Of a DNA stretch of 64,000 nt, positions 16,308 to 25,632 are shown piece after piece. Within the stretch, counting starts at the first letter, position 1, and each line of letters opens with the position of its first letter. The notes beneath the pieces are model-generated. The model did no database searches and was not told the origin of the DNA. It saw only the letters and a list, made by a program, of their open reading frames with translations. The DNA is taken from positions 62,001 through 126,000 of the forward strand of contig NZ_BSOW01000027.1 in the NCBI RefSeq assembly GCF_030160715.1, written 5' to 3'. The position numbers and the translations under genes were made by a program. Origin of the DNA: Bradyrhizobium iriomotense (lineage in GTDB: Bacteria > Pseudomonadota > Alphaproteobacteria > Rhizobiales > Xanthobacteraceae).

Positions 16308-16586
16308 ATGTCCGATCCGACCGCCGGCTTGCCGCCGCGATACTTGCGCACCCCCGAAGCGGCGCGATTTCTCGGCCTATCCGGCCGAACTCTGGAAAAG
16401 CATCGCACCTATGGCACGGGGCCGACCTACCGCAAGCTCGGCGGTCGCGTTGTTTATGCGATCGACGACCTAAAAGCGTGGGTGGATCGCGGAGCCAAGA
16501 AATCGACCAGCGATCCAGGCATAGGCACGGTCCTGCCCGCAAAGCGCCACACACCAATTCCGTATGCGGGCAAGGAGCGGCGCTGA
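16308..16586 (+). CDS. rdfS: AlpA/MerR-type excisionase, RdfS-like
   Basis: A 92-residue protein with a winged helix-turn-helix of the AlpA/excisionase type: RYLRTPEAARFLGLSGRTLE, then GPTYRKLGGRVVYAIDDLKA. It starts at ATG 16308 with GGAG 8 nt upstream. RdfS is the recombination directionality factor that drives ICE excision in Mesorhizobium, and it is the target of FseA. repA follows 3 bp later, so the two are co-transcribed. The name is inferred from fold and context; a plain AlpA regulator of repA is the alternative. Confidence 0.75.
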   Translation: MSDPTAGLPPRYLRTPEAARFLGLSGRTLEKHRTYGTGPTYRKLGGRVVYAIDDLKAWVDRGAKKSTSDPGIGTVLPAKRHTPIPYAGKERR

Positions 16587-16589
16587 CCC

Positions 16590-17492
16590 ATGTCGGACAG
16601 CAAATCCTCTGACCATGGGCGACGTCATTCGGAGCGCGGTCAACTCGATCTCTTTCGCTCATTGCGTCGCGATCTGGCCCCGCGCGACGCGCAAGACTTG
16701 ATGGCCTATCCGTTCTTCTCGCTGGCAAAATCGAAACGAGTTGTGCCGATCGACTTCCGCGCTGGGACAATCACGATTCGCGTGGAGGCTGTGCCGGAAC
16801 ACGGCATGGCGACGATTTGGGATGCGGACGTTCTGATCTGGGCCGCTTCGCAGATTGTCGAGGCTCGCGACGCCGGCCTGAAAACGTCCAGGTTGATGGC
16901 GGCCACCCCCTATGAGATCCTGACCTTTGCAGGCCGCGGCACCAGCGTGCGCGATTATGAGCGCCTCAAGGCTGCACTCGACCGCCTACAATCAACAACG
17001 GTCCTGACCTCGATCCGCCAGCCGACCGAGCGCCGACGGCATCGCTTCTCCTGGATCAATGAATGGCGCGAGACAGCCGATTTGCACGGCCGCGCCTACG
17101 GAATCGAGCTGATCTTGCCGGATTGGTTCTACACTGCTGTTCTGGATGAAGCGCTGGTGTTGACGATCGACCGCGCCTATTTCGATCTGACAGGCGGATT
17201 TGAGCGCTGGCTCTATCGCCTCGTGCGCAAACATGGCGGTCGTCAAGCAGGCGGCTGGAGCTTTGATTTCGTCCACCTTCATGCCAAGTCGGGCAGCCTA
17301 TCCCCGCTCAAACACTTTGCCTACGACCTACGCCAAATTGTCCATCGTCAGACTCTGCCCGGATATCGGCTCGTCATCACGCGTGACAATGACGGTGCGG
17401 AGCGATTGAGCTTCGCGCCACTTCAGGTCCGTCCCAATGCTGAACGGCTGCAAAGGCGCGGGCGCATCTCTCAGTCGGGGGAAAACCTGTGA
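16590..17492 (+). CDS. repA: Replication initiator RepA (RPA family)
   Basis: A 300-residue protein of the plasmid-type replication initiator A family (YPFFSLAKSKRVVPIDFRAG; IWDADVLIWAASQIVEARDA; YRLVRKHGG). On ICEs such a gene allows replication of the excised circle. It is preceded by AAGGAG and followed directly by three iteron-like repeats (17497-17563). parA, which usually sits between repA and the DUF2840 gene in related elements, is absent here. Confidence 0.85.
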   Translation: MSDSKSSDHGRRHSERGQLDLFRSLRRDLAPRDAQDLMAYPFFSLAKSKRVVPIDFRAGTITIRVEAVPEHGMATIWDADVLIWAASQIVEARDAGLKTSRLMAATPYEILTFAGRGTSVRDYERLKAALDRLQSTTVLTSIRQPTERRRHRFSWINEWRETADLHGRAYGIELILPDWFYTAVLDEALVLTIDRAYFDLTGGFERWLYRLVRKHGGRQAGGWSFDFVHLHAKSGSLSPLKHFAYDLRQIVHRQTLPGYRLVITRDNDGAERLSFAPLQVRPNAERLQRRGRISQSGENL

Positions 17493-17496
17493 ATTG

Positions 17497-17563
17497 CATC
17501 GTGCTATCAGGGCCCAGAACTTTCGTGCCATCGGGGACCGGACCTTCGTGCTATCGGGGACGT
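17497..17563 (+). repeat. Iteron-like direct repeats, possible oriV
   Basis: Three copies of a 17-20-bp unit, core TCGTGCTATCGGGGAC, start at about 17499, 17523 and 17546 (spacing 24 and 23 bp). The third is the best copy; the first and second each carry one or two changes. They lie just after the repA stop codon, as iterons bound by a RepA protein might. Confidence 0.6.
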
Positions 17564-17823
17564 AGATTACTGCTAACCTTCTGCTGTGCAGTCGCTTTTC
17601 GCGCCCGTAACTCTGCTAACCTGGAATCCTTCGGATCCTTTCTAACAAGTCAGAGCCATTTGTCTGCGATGAGCCAGGTGACGGTCGCAGGGCTTTCCGA
17701 GCGACGCCTTACGACGGTTCACCACAACGGTTTCGCCGCTGCCATCCTCGTTGTTGGCCTATTCCGAAAAATAACCGCGGCTAAGCGCGGCCTAAAGACG
17801 TCTCCAAACAAAGGAGCCGTCGG
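17564..17823. other. Gap where parA would be expected
   Basis: No ParA Walker motif or other coding sequence is visible. AAAGGAG at the end is the ribosome binding site of the DUF2840 gene. Confidence 0.5.
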
Positions 17824-18288
17824 ATGAGCGATCTCACAACAGTTGAACTCTTGTGGCTTAAAGGGCGGATCGAGAATCGCATTCGCTTCGGTCGGCCCAT
17901 ATCGGAGAAGATCATTGACCGACACCGGCGCGTTCTTTCATTTGCGACCGGAAGCATTTTCGCTTTCGTGCGCTGGACATCCAATGATTTTGGAACCGTG
18001 CTGTCCCGCATCGACATTTTGCGCGCCGCCTCGTCTCGGCAGCGATACTCAACGATCCCCTGGGTCATTCCTGGCGGAGAGAGCCTGCTGCGATTGTCAG
18101 GATGGGCAAAAGTCGAGCGGGCACTGCAATTGATTGATGCAGTGGAGGCACTTGGGATCAATCCCGCCGATGCTGCGCCGGATTACTGGCATCATGTTCA
18201 TAACCGTCTTTCGGTCAGCGAAACCCCGCGAACCTACACTCAAGCGCGCCATCAGGCCTGGCTACGCCGTCGAAAGCGAGGGCTCTGA
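17824..18288 (+). CDS. DUF2840 family protein
   Basis: A 154-residue protein typical of DUF2840 (TTVELLWLKGRIENRIRFGR; YWHHVHNRLSV; RHQAWLRRRKRGL). The function is unknown. It is consistently found between the replication genes and traF in rhizobial ICEs and plasmids. The start ATG has AAAGGAG 7 nt upstream. Its TGA overlaps the ATG of the next gene by one base, so translation is coupled. Confidence 0.85.
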   Translation: MSDLTTVELLWLKGRIENRIRFGRPISEKIIDRHRRVLSFATGSIFAFVRWTSNDFGTVLSRIDILRAASSRQRYSTIPWVIPGGESLLRLSGWAKVERALQLIDAVEALGINPADAAPDYWHHVHNRLSVSETPRTYTQARHQAWLRRRKRGL

Positions 18289-18794
18289 TGAGACGGCTGA
18301 CGATTGTTCTGGCGATCTGCGGATCGATAACTCTCTTGCTGTCGTCCGACAGAGAGGCGACGCCATCATACATCTGGAACTCTTCGGACAGCGTCCCGAT
18401 CGGCCTTTATCGTCTACAGCCAGCCGGGCAATTGACTGTCACTGAGCTTGTGGCAGTTCGGCCGCCCGAGCCACTTGCCAGCTTCCTGGACTTGAATGGG
18501 TATCTGCCGATCGGTGTTCCCATGCTCAAGCGCGTCCTGGCGTTGCCAGGACAAACCGTTTGCAGAAATGGCCGCACCATCTCCGTCGATAGCATCGAAA
18601 TGGGACTGGCGCGGGAGCGCGATGCACGCGGCCGGCCACTGCCGGTATGGCTCGGATGCCGCCTCATAGCGTCAGGTGAAGTTTTTCTCATGAACTGGCA
18701 GTCGGCCGACTCGTTCGATGGGCGTTACTTCGGGCCAATTCCAGCATCGGCGGTCATCGGACGAGCCCTGCCGGTTTGGACAGAGGGAGACTGA
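18288..18794 (+). CDS. traF: TraF-like S26 signal peptidase
   Basis: A 168-residue S26-family peptidase: an N-terminal membrane anchor (LTIVLAICGSITLLLSS), catalytic Ser in NSSDSVPIGLY, the general-base Lys in MLKRVLALPGQ, and a C-terminal GRYFGPIPASAVIGRALPVW. TraF proteins of conjugation systems process pilin in the inner membrane. It is co-translated with DUF2840 and followed closely by the transglycosylase gene. Confidence 0.86.
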   Translation: MRRLTIVLAICGSITLLLSSDREATPSYIWNSSDSVPIGLYRLQPAGQLTVTELVAVRPPEPLASFLDLNGYLPIGVPMLKRVLALPGQTVCRNGRTISVDSIEMGLARERDARGRPLPVWLGCRLIASGEVFLMNWQSADSFDGRYFGPIPASAVIGRALPVWTEGD

Positions 18795-18985
18795 TCTTGC
18801 TCCGCCCACTTCATGGATATGTAGTTTCGCTGGTCGATGGATCACAACACTCCTGCTCCGTCTCGGCCAGATTTCTGAAAATCATCGCGCTTCTCGGTGC
18901 CTGTCACCGAGGGCCTCACGCTGAGCGGCCGGACCTGCAACCCACAGCGTGCTCGAGCGCAAGTACCTGCGCTTTAATTCATGCA

Positions 18986-19708
18986 ATGGCAGTCTGGCTG
19001 ATGGGAGTCGTGCTGGCTCTTCAGTTGCCGTCGAACGCCTTGGCGGAGGCGCCAATACTGGCGCTCGGCGCGCGCTCTCTGAGCTCTCCGCATACCGATT
19101 TATACGCTGCCTTCTTGATTGAAGCTTCTCGACGATTTGCACTTCCGGAGCACTGGATTCGTGCCATGCTGCAAGTCGAGAGCAGCGGCAATGTGGGCGC
19201 CGTTTCCTCCCGGGGCGCGTTGGGCCTCATGCAAATCATGCCACAGACTTGGGTCGAGCTAAGGACTCGCTACGATCTCGGTGTCGATCCCTTTGACCTC
19301 CACGACAACATTCTTGCAGGCACGGCCTACCTTCGCGAGATGCTCGACCGATTTGGATCTGAGGGCTTTCTCGCAGCTTACAACGCCGGTCCAAAGCGCT
19401 ACGAGGCATATCTTGCAACGGGGCGACCACTCCCTCAGGAAACAGAAATCTACGTTGCCAGGCTCGTACGTTTGATCGGCACCAAACAGCACGAGCACGC
19501 GACTTTGGCCATCCGAGAAACCGTTCCAAAGCGGCAGGCAGCATTATTCGTCGACCGCTCCGACCGCTCGCGGGTTAGTGCCAGATCGACATCCGCTCTG
19601 GGTTTCATGAATAGCCCAAAAGGCTTTCCAACCATTGGCGGGCTCGCGCTCGTACCTGGCACGAGCAGGCTGTTTGTGCAGCGATCAACCGAAGCGAAGT
19701 TCCAATGA
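18986..19708 (+). CDS. Conjugation-associated lytic transglycosylase (SLT domain)
   Basis: From ATG 18986 (MAVWLMGVVLALQLPSNALA) the 240-residue protein has a signal peptide and an SLT lysozyme-like domain: catalytic Glu in MLQVESSGNVG, then GALGLMQIMPQTW and AAYNAG. It would open peptidoglycan locally for the mating channel. The frame is open back to 18776, and starts such as TTG 18797, right after the traF stop, are possible. However, residues encoded before 18986 do not look like a transglycosylase, so the N-terminus is uncertain. Confidence 0.82.
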   Translation: MAVWLMGVVLALQLPSNALAEAPILALGARSLSSPHTDLYAAFLIEASRRFALPEHWIRAMLQVESSGNVGAVSSRGALGLMQIMPQTWVELRTRYDLGVDPFDLHDNILAGTAYLREMLDRFGSEGFLAAYNAGPKRYEAYLATGRPLPQETEIYVARLVRLIGTKQHEHATLAIRETVPKRQAALFVDRSDRSRVSARSTSALGFMNSPKGFPTIGGLALVPGTSRLFVQRSTEAKFQ

Positions 19709-19941
19709 TCCCAATCGCATTTCGTCGCGCGTTGTCGCGAGTTGGAGAGTGCTGGGAAAGGTGCAGGACTAACCGACCGCGGATGGCAAGGGAAAAGGCC
19801 GGCCGTCGGTCCGGCCGTTGTGGTTGGTTGGATTGGACAATTTAGCAGCGGCGCAACTGCTCCTGCCAGCCATTCAGCAAATTACTCCAACGAAATCAAC
19901 TGTTATTGCGCCACCTCAACGGCACGGAGCCTTTTTGCGCC
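19709..19941. other. Non-coding gap before the relaxase; possible oriT region
   Basis: Contains a GC-rich hairpin (GGCCGG at 19797-19802 with CCGGCC at 19811-19816) that could end the traF operon. Relaxase genes of this type often lie next to their oriT, but I cannot identify a nic site by eye. Confidence 0.35.
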
Positions 19942-21693
19942 ATGACAATGCGCGACGATGACCTGCGCGTCCGGCCTGGGCGCATTGACCACGGCAACCG
20001 TGGTGCGAGGCGGCCGCAAACATTCGTCGGACAGGTCATGCGTGCCGCTAAGAGGGCAGGACACGTTGGCAACAGCTTCCAAACAGGTTCGGACCGCGGC
20101 CGCTCGAGCTTTGGCCGCGGCCGGCGTGCGGCAATCTCGATCCGCTTGCGCTCGAACGCCCGGCGTGTGGTCACGAAAGCGCGCGTCGTACGCCATCGGG
20201 GAACGCGATTCCGCTCTGCGCCACTGGCCAAGCACGTCGCCTATCTTAAACGTGAGGGCGTTACACGGGATGGCCGGGATGCCGCGATGTTTGACGCGAG
20301 CTCTGATGCAGTCGACGAGCGGGGCTTCGCCAAGCGCTGCGAGGGCGACCGTCACCATTTCCGGTTCATTATCTCGCCTGAGGACGGCGCGGCGCTAGGT
20401 GATCTAAAGGCATTTACGCGCGAGCTACTGCGCGATGTCGAAAAAGATCTCGCGACCAAGCTCGATTGGATTGCGGTCGATCACTGGAATACGGACAACC
20501 CGCATGTCCATCTCCTGATACGTGGCCGTGCCGATGACGGACAAGACCTCGTGATCAGCCGCGAGTACATCAGCCGCGGTCTTCGCGATCGCGCGGCCGA
20601 CCGCGTTACACTTGAGCTTGGACCCAGGAGCGAACGGGAAGTTCGCACCAGCCTTGAGCGGGAGGTCGAGGCTGAGCGCTGGACCAGCCTTGACCGAGCG
20701 CTGCGCGACATCTGCGACGACTGCGCCGGCGTGGCGGATCTCAGGCCCGGACGCAAGGGTGAGGATCCAGAGCTGCGCCGGCTGCTGCTCGGCAGGGCGG
20801 CCAAGCTCAAACGCCTCGGCCTCGCCGAACCTACAGGGCCCGCCTGCTGGAATTTGAAACCGGGGCTCGAGCAGACCCTTCGCCAGCTCGGCACGCGCGG
20901 CGACATCATCAAAACCATGCATCGAGCAATGGGTGCCGAGGGCCGGGAGGCGGACATCGCCACCTTCGCCCTGCACGGAGCAGACCCCACAGATCCCGTC
21001 CTTGGCCGTCTGGTTCAACGTGGTCTGGACGATGAGTTGAAGGGCACCGCTTATGCGATCGTCGCGGGCATCGATGGTCGAGCTCATCATCTAAGGTTCG
21101 ACGATCTTGAATTTACGAGCGATGCGCCAGCCGGCGCTATCGTCGAGCTGCGCGCCTACACAGATGGAAACGGACAACGTCGCATGTCACTCGCCGTTCG
21201 CTCGGACCTGTCGATCGAGGAGCAGGTGACCGCGAGGGGCGCTACCTGGCTCGACCGCCAGCTTCTCGCCAAAAATCCGCCGCTCAGCGGGCGCGGGTTC
21301 GGCGCCGAGGTCCGGTCCGCAATGGATGCGCGCCTCGATCACCTCGTTGGCCAAGGTCTTGTTCACCGCAACGGACAGCGCATCGTGTTTGCACGCGACT
21401 TGCTAGCGACCTTGCAGCAGCGCGAGCTGCACGCAGCGACAGCCAAGCTTTCTGCCGTCACAGGACTTGCATATCGGCCCTCAACTGAGGGCGATGATGT
21501 GATCGGAATCTACCGTCAGCGCGTGACGCTTGCCTCGGGGCGTTTCGTCATGATCGACGATGGGCTCGGCTTTGAGTTGGTGCCTTGGCGGCCAGCTTTG
21601 GAACAGCATCTCGGAAAGGAACTATCTGGCATTATGACCCCTGGCGGCAGAGTCGAATGGAAGCTGGTCCGCAAGCGAGGGTTGGGGCTATAG
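19942..21693 (+). CDS. rlxS: Relaxase RlxS (VirD2-like, DUF3363)
   Basis: A 583-residue relaxase from ATG 19942 (ATG 19948 is an alternative). The N-terminus is rich in Arg. Then come a conserved HHFRFIISPEDG and the metal-binding histidine motif DNPHVHLLIRGRADD, followed by the DUF3363 C-terminal region (ATWLDRQLLAKNPP; GRFVMIDDGLGFELVPW). It nicks oriT and pilots the strand to the coupling protein TraG encoded next. It is intact in frame and length. Confidence 0.88.
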   Translation: MTMRDDDLRVRPGRIDHGNRGARRPQTFVGQVMRAAKRAGHVGNSFQTGSDRGRSSFGRGRRAAISIRLRSNARRVVTKARVVRHRGTRFRSAPLAKHVAYLKREGVTRDGRDAAMFDASSDAVDERGFAKRCEGDRHHFRFIISPEDGAALGDLKAFTRELLRDVEKDLATKLDWIAVDHWNTDNPHVHLLIRGRADDGQDLVISREYISRGLRDRAADRVTLELGPRSEREVRTSLEREVEAERWTSLDRALRDICDDCAGVADLRPGRKGEDPELRRLLLGRAAKLKRLGLAEPTGPACWNLKPGLEQTLRQLGTRGDIIKTMHRAMGAEGREADIATFALHGADPTDPVLGRLVQRGLDDELKGTAYAIVAGIDGRAHHLRFDDLEFTSDAPAGAIVELRAYTDGNGQRRMSLAVRSDLSIEEQVTARGATWLDRQLLAKNPPLSGRGFGAEVRSAMDARLDHLVGQGLVHRNGQRIVFARDLLATLQQRELHAATAKLSAVTGLAYRPSTEGDDVIGIYRQRVTLASGRFVMIDDGLGFELVPWRPALEQHLGKELSGIMTPGGRVEWKLVRKRGLGL

Positions 21694-21954
21694 CGTGATG
21701 CCGCGTGCCCCATCGGATCAACCGGCAAGTGTTGCTCGGGGACAGCTTGGAGAATCAGCAGCCGAGGCCGCTGCCATGCAGTTCTGCCCACAATAGCGAG
21801 GAGAAACTGCATCGGAGAACGATGCGAATGGTCGGCGGATCGCTGCAGAGCTCCAGGTCCAAGTTCATTCTGCCCACGCGAACGCCGCCATTTCTACGCT
21901 CGCGCAAATTTAGAATTGTGGATCAACGCTGGCAGGGTTTCATGAACGCTTGCC

Positions 21955-23961
21955 ATGTCTACGACGAAGGTCCTTTGGGGCCAAATCATTGTTGTCCTTG
22001 CCATTGTGCTCGTGACGACCTGGGCGGCGACCCAGTGGGTCGCTTGGAAACTCGGATTCCAGCCGCAACTCGGGCAACCCTGGTTTGAGCTCGGATATGG
22101 CAATCCCGTGTACCTGCCGCCCGCGTTTTTCTGGTGGTGGTATGCCTACGACGCCTATGCCCCAATGATATTCACTGAGGGGGCTTGCATCGCAGCATCG
22201 GGTGGCATCATTTCGATCATAGTCGCATTTGCTATGTCGATCTGGAGAGCCCAAGAGGCGAAGACGGCCGCAACCTACGGCTCTGCGCGTTGGGCGCTTC
22301 CTTTCGAACTTCGATCAGCGCAGCTTACTGGACCGGATGGTGTCATCCTCGGGCGGTTCGAGCGCAACTATCTTCGACATAACGGGCCCGAGCACGTACT
22401 CTGCTTTGCGCCGACGCGATCAGGCAAGGGCGTCGGCCTAGTCGTTCCTACCCTTCTGACCTGGGCGGGTAGCTGCATCGTCCACGACATCAAGGGCGAG
22501 AACTGGACTCTGACTTCTGGTTTTCGCTCTTCGCATGGAAGGGTGCTGCTATTCGATCCGACGAACCGAAACTCCGCGGCTTATAACCCACTGCTCGAGG
22601 TCCGTCGGGGCGAATGGGAGGTTCGGGATGTCCAGAACATCGCGGACGTCCTGGTGGATCCCGAAGGAGCACTAGAACGACGCAGTCACTGGGAAAAGAC
22701 AAGCCACTCGCTTCTGGTCGGCGGCATCCTGCACGTGCTTTACGCCGAGCCCGACAAGACATTGGCGGGCGTCGCCAACTTCCTTTCCGATCCCAAGCGG
22801 CCCATCGAGGCGACGCTGCGCGCGATGATGACAACGCCGCACCTTGGCGATGTCGGTCCGCATCCCGTCATTGCGTCCGCAGCGCGCGAGCTCCTGAATA
22901 AGAGCGAAAACGAGCGTTCCGGAGTACTGTCGACCGCGATGTCCTTTCTCGGGCTGTACCGCGATCCGGTGGTGGCGCGGGTCACGCGATGCAGCGATTG
23001 GCGTATTCGCGACCTCGTGGAGGCGAGGCGACCGACAACGCTCTATCTCGTTGTGCCGCCCTCAGATATCAGCCGAACCAAGCCGCTGGTGCGGTTGATC
23101 CTCAACCAGATCGGACGCCGCCTCACAGAAGATCTCCGCGCCGAGGCACGCCGGCATCGCGTTCTGTTGATGCTCGACGAGTTCCCCGCTTTGGGCCGGC
23201 TCGACTTTTTCGAATCGGCGCTGGCGTTCATGGCGGGTTATGGCCTCAAGAGCTTCTTGATCGCCCAATCCCTAAACCAGGTCGAAAAGGCCTACGGCCC
23301 GAACAATTCCATTCTCGATAACTGTCATGTCCGCGTCGCGTTTGCGACGAATGACGAGCGAACTGCAAGACGGGTCTCGGAGGCTCTCGGAATGGCAACC
23401 GAACTGCGCGCTATGAAAAATTATGCTGGTCACAGGTTGAGCCCCTGGCTGGGGCACCTGATGGTGTCCAGGCAGGAAACGGCACGACCCCTGCTGACAC
23501 CCGGTGAGGTCATGCAGTTGCCATCGGACGATGAATTAGTATTGGTCTCGGGCTGCCCGCCAATCCGAGCCAAGAAGGCACGCTACTACCAAGATCCACG
23601 ACTGCGTGAACGCGTACTTCCTCCGGCTCGGTCCGGTAACAGTGAAGTTGCCATCCAATCGTCGCACGACGACTGGAGCAGGCTGCCTTTGCCTAGCGCT
23701 TTAGGAACCAAACAGGAGCGGTCTACAGAGAAGCAGCACAGTACTTCCAGCAGCGATCCCGCCAATGGCGGCATTCGGCGTGAACCGGAGCTCGGCGAGC
23801 ATGAAGAGGTGGAGATCGACCGCAGCCCGGAAAGGGCAGAGTTCGAGTTTGCCGATGAGGAAGGTGACGATGAGGTTCAGCGCGCCGGCGTTCTTCGCAA
23901 ACAGGCTTCAAGTCTTGCGCGTCAGGCCGCAATGGATCCGGCCGACGGTCTAGATCTCTGA
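21955..23961 (+). CDS. traG: Type IV coupling protein TraG/VirD4
   Basis: A 668-residue coupling protein: N-terminal membrane segments (IIVVLAIVLVTTWAATQWVA and a second near residue 80), Walker A in APTRSGKGVGLVVPT, and Walker B in VLLMLDEFPALG. The C-terminal 120 residues are acidic and variable. It links the relaxase-DNA complex to the type IV secretion pore. The window does not encode that pore. Start ATG 21955 is chosen; no strong ribosome binding site is visible. Confidence 0.9.
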   Translation: MSTTKVLWGQIIVVLAIVLVTTWAATQWVAWKLGFQPQLGQPWFELGYGNPVYLPPAFFWWWYAYDAYAPMIFTEGACIAASGGIISIIVAFAMSIWRAQEAKTAATYGSARWALPFELRSAQLTGPDGVILGRFERNYLRHNGPEHVLCFAPTRSGKGVGLVVPTLLTWAGSCIVHDIKGENWTLTSGFRSSHGRVLLFDPTNRNSAAYNPLLEVRRGEWEVRDVQNIADVLVDPEGALERRSHWEKTSHSLLVGGILHVLYAEPDKTLAGVANFLSDPKRPIEATLRAMMTTPHLGDVGPHPVIASAARELLNKSENERSGVLSTAMSFLGLYRDPVVARVTRCSDWRIRDLVEARRPTTLYLVVPPSDISRTKPLVRLILNQIGRRLTEDLRAEARRHRVLLMLDEFPALGRLDFFESALAFMAGYGLKSFLIAQSLNQVEKAYGPNNSILDNCHVRVAFATNDERTARRVSEALGMATELRAMKNYAGHRLSPWLGHLMVSRQETARPLLTPGEVMQLPSDDELVLVSGCPPIRAKKARYYQDPRLRERVLPPARSGNSEVAIQSSHDDWSRLPLPSALGTKQERSTEKQHSTSSSDPANGGIRREPELGEHEEVEIDRSPERAEFEFADEEGDDEVQRAGVLRKQASSLARQAAMDPADGLDL

Positions 23962-23970
23962 GCTGAGGAC

Positions 23971-24408
23971 ATGCGAACCAAGCATACCTTTCGTCTGCCG
24001 CCGGATCTCGCTATTCAGCTCGCTGACTATGCCAGCCGCAGGCGGGTGGCTCAGGCGCTGATTGTGGAGACGGCGCTTTCCACGTTCTTGTCGCCCGACA
24101 ATTCGGAGCGAATGGAGGCGGCGCTCAGCCGGCGATTGGACCGGCTGACCCGCCAACTCGAGCGGCTTGAACGCCACGTCACGATTTCGAACGAAGCGCT
24201 AGCCCTGTTCGTCCGGTTTTGGCTGACAGCGACTCCGCCTTTACCTGACACGGCGCAACCAGCAGCCCAGGCGAAAGGACGCGAGCGCTACGATTCATTT
24301 GTAGAAGCATTGGGCCGACGCCTGGCAAAGGGACACAGCCTGGCGAAGGAGGTTAGCTCGGACGTAGAGCCACGTGTTGAAGGGCCGGAGAAGTCCGATC
24401 CCGTGTAA
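23971..24408 (+). CDS. CopG/ribbon-helix-helix protein of the transfer region
   Basis: A 145-residue protein with an N-terminal ribbon-helix-helix (TFRLPPDLAIQLADYASRRR), then a long helical region (LDRLTRQLERLERHVTISNE) and a membrane-like stretch. It begins 9 bp after traG. In related ICEs this gene lies between traG and trbB and is annotated as CopG-type. Its role in transfer control is inferred. Confidence 0.78.
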   Translation: MRTKHTFRLPPDLAIQLADYASRRRVAQALIVETALSTFLSPDNSERMEAALSRRLDRLTRQLERLERHVTISNEALALFVRFWLTATPPLPDTAQPAAQAKGRERYDSFVEALGRRLAKGHSLAKEVSSDVEPRVEGPEKSDPV

Positions 24409-24660
24409 GCGCGCGGGCCCCTCTTTTCCAACTGCGTAAATTCTAGCTGCGTAGATATTGTGTAGGAGGATTTGCGGTGGCGCCCGAGCGCCATCAAGTT
24501 TTCGTTACAGCTCAACCTTGCGCACGTCTCTCAGCCGTTCTGTACCGACAACGACGGAGGTCAGCATGAGTCCACACAACAGCAGATCGAAGGAGCTTGA
24601 ATCGGACCTTGCGTCAAGTTGTACATTCTTGCGAAGACATGTCCGCGAAAGCATCGGCAA

Positions 24661-25170
24661 ATGAAGCAACCGTTTCTCATTATTGTACTATGTTCTGCTT
24701 TCGGGTTGCTCGGGCTGACTGGGGGGGCGCTCGCGGACTCAATCCGACGCTACGACTGCACCATAGACGGAACCGATCGAGAGCCGGTAGGTGATCGAAA
24801 TGGGCACGTCATTGTCAGCCTTCAATATACCTGCCGCATTGCGGACGGGCTGTTGAAGGACGCAGGAATCACGTCGATATCGGTCAGTGAATGGGACAGT
24901 GAGAAAGGGAGGTACTTAGCTTCTCTCGACGTTCATCGTGCCCTCGAAGGATATGCGGTCGGTCAGCTCTTGGAGGGGGACGGCTCCTCGGTCATGGAGA
25001 ACAACAGGGCCGCCGGTATCGCAGCTAGGGGTAAGACGGTGTTCAAATTCGCATCCGGCTCGTTGGCGGATCTCTCCGGAAAGACCGTGAAATTCACGAC
25101 CAAACCCGTCGGCTCTCGTCGATTCGAGATGGAGTTCTCAGATTGGCCTGAAGCCGCTCAACCAAAGTGA
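24661..25170 (+). CDS. Secreted hypothetical protein
   Basis: From ATG 24661 a 169-residue protein with a Sec signal peptide (MKQPFLIIVLCSAFGLLGLT then GGALADS) and a small mature domain with two or so cysteines. No family is recognised. It occupies the place where trbB would start in a complete ICE. Confidence 0.6.
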   Translation: MKQPFLIIVLCSAFGLLGLTGGALADSIRRYDCTIDGTDREPVGDRNGHVIVSLQYTCRIADGLLKDAGITSISVSEWDSEKGRYLASLDVHRALEGYAVGQLLEGDGSSVMENNRAAGIAARGKTVFKFASGSLADLSGKTVKFTTKPVGSRRFEMEFSDWPEAAQPK

Positions 25171-25632
25171 CTCGGGTCGCGGCTCCCGTCACCTCATTTG
25201 CGTTGTGGCCGGTTGACTCTCTGGAATCGGTCAAGCCGCATGGTCAATCTGAAATCGTGGCTCGAGCATCTATATTTGTTGCTGTGGTTGGCTGTGGGAA
25301 TCTGGGCAAGCTTTGATGACCCCGCGAAAGGGCTGTCGCGTCCTAGAAAAAGACCGAAGACATCAAACTGGACGGCATCGCCAAGCGTCGCTTCTTGGGA
25401 ATCTAGAGTGTGTTTCTCGAAAGCGTTTTTGGCTCAGTGATTGATGCGCTCTATCGGTCGCTCGTTCGTAAGGGGCATGCAATTGAAGACTCTGCGTGCT
25501 CGCCAGTTGCGGATCCGACGATCCATTCAATCAGCTTTGTCAGATAAGACGAGGACAAGCAGCCGAGCCGGCGCGTGGCTATCGCGCTCGTGAGGGCAGC
25601 CAGCACAGTTTCCGCTACATTGGAGATGGATT
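25171..25632. other. Leader region of the giant SKWP gene
   Basis: No confident gene. Bases 25526-25551 contain TCAGCTTTGTCAGATAAG, a degenerate tts box about 85 bp before the effector start. Confidence 0.4.
25526..25551 (+). promoter_or_regulatory. Weak tts box candidate
   Basis: AATCAGCTTTGTCAGATAAG shares TCAGCTTT and partial downstream bases with clear tts boxes in this window (for example 37749-37770), but lacks the CGAAAG core. It precedes the SKWP effector gene at a suitable distance. Confidence 0.4.
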
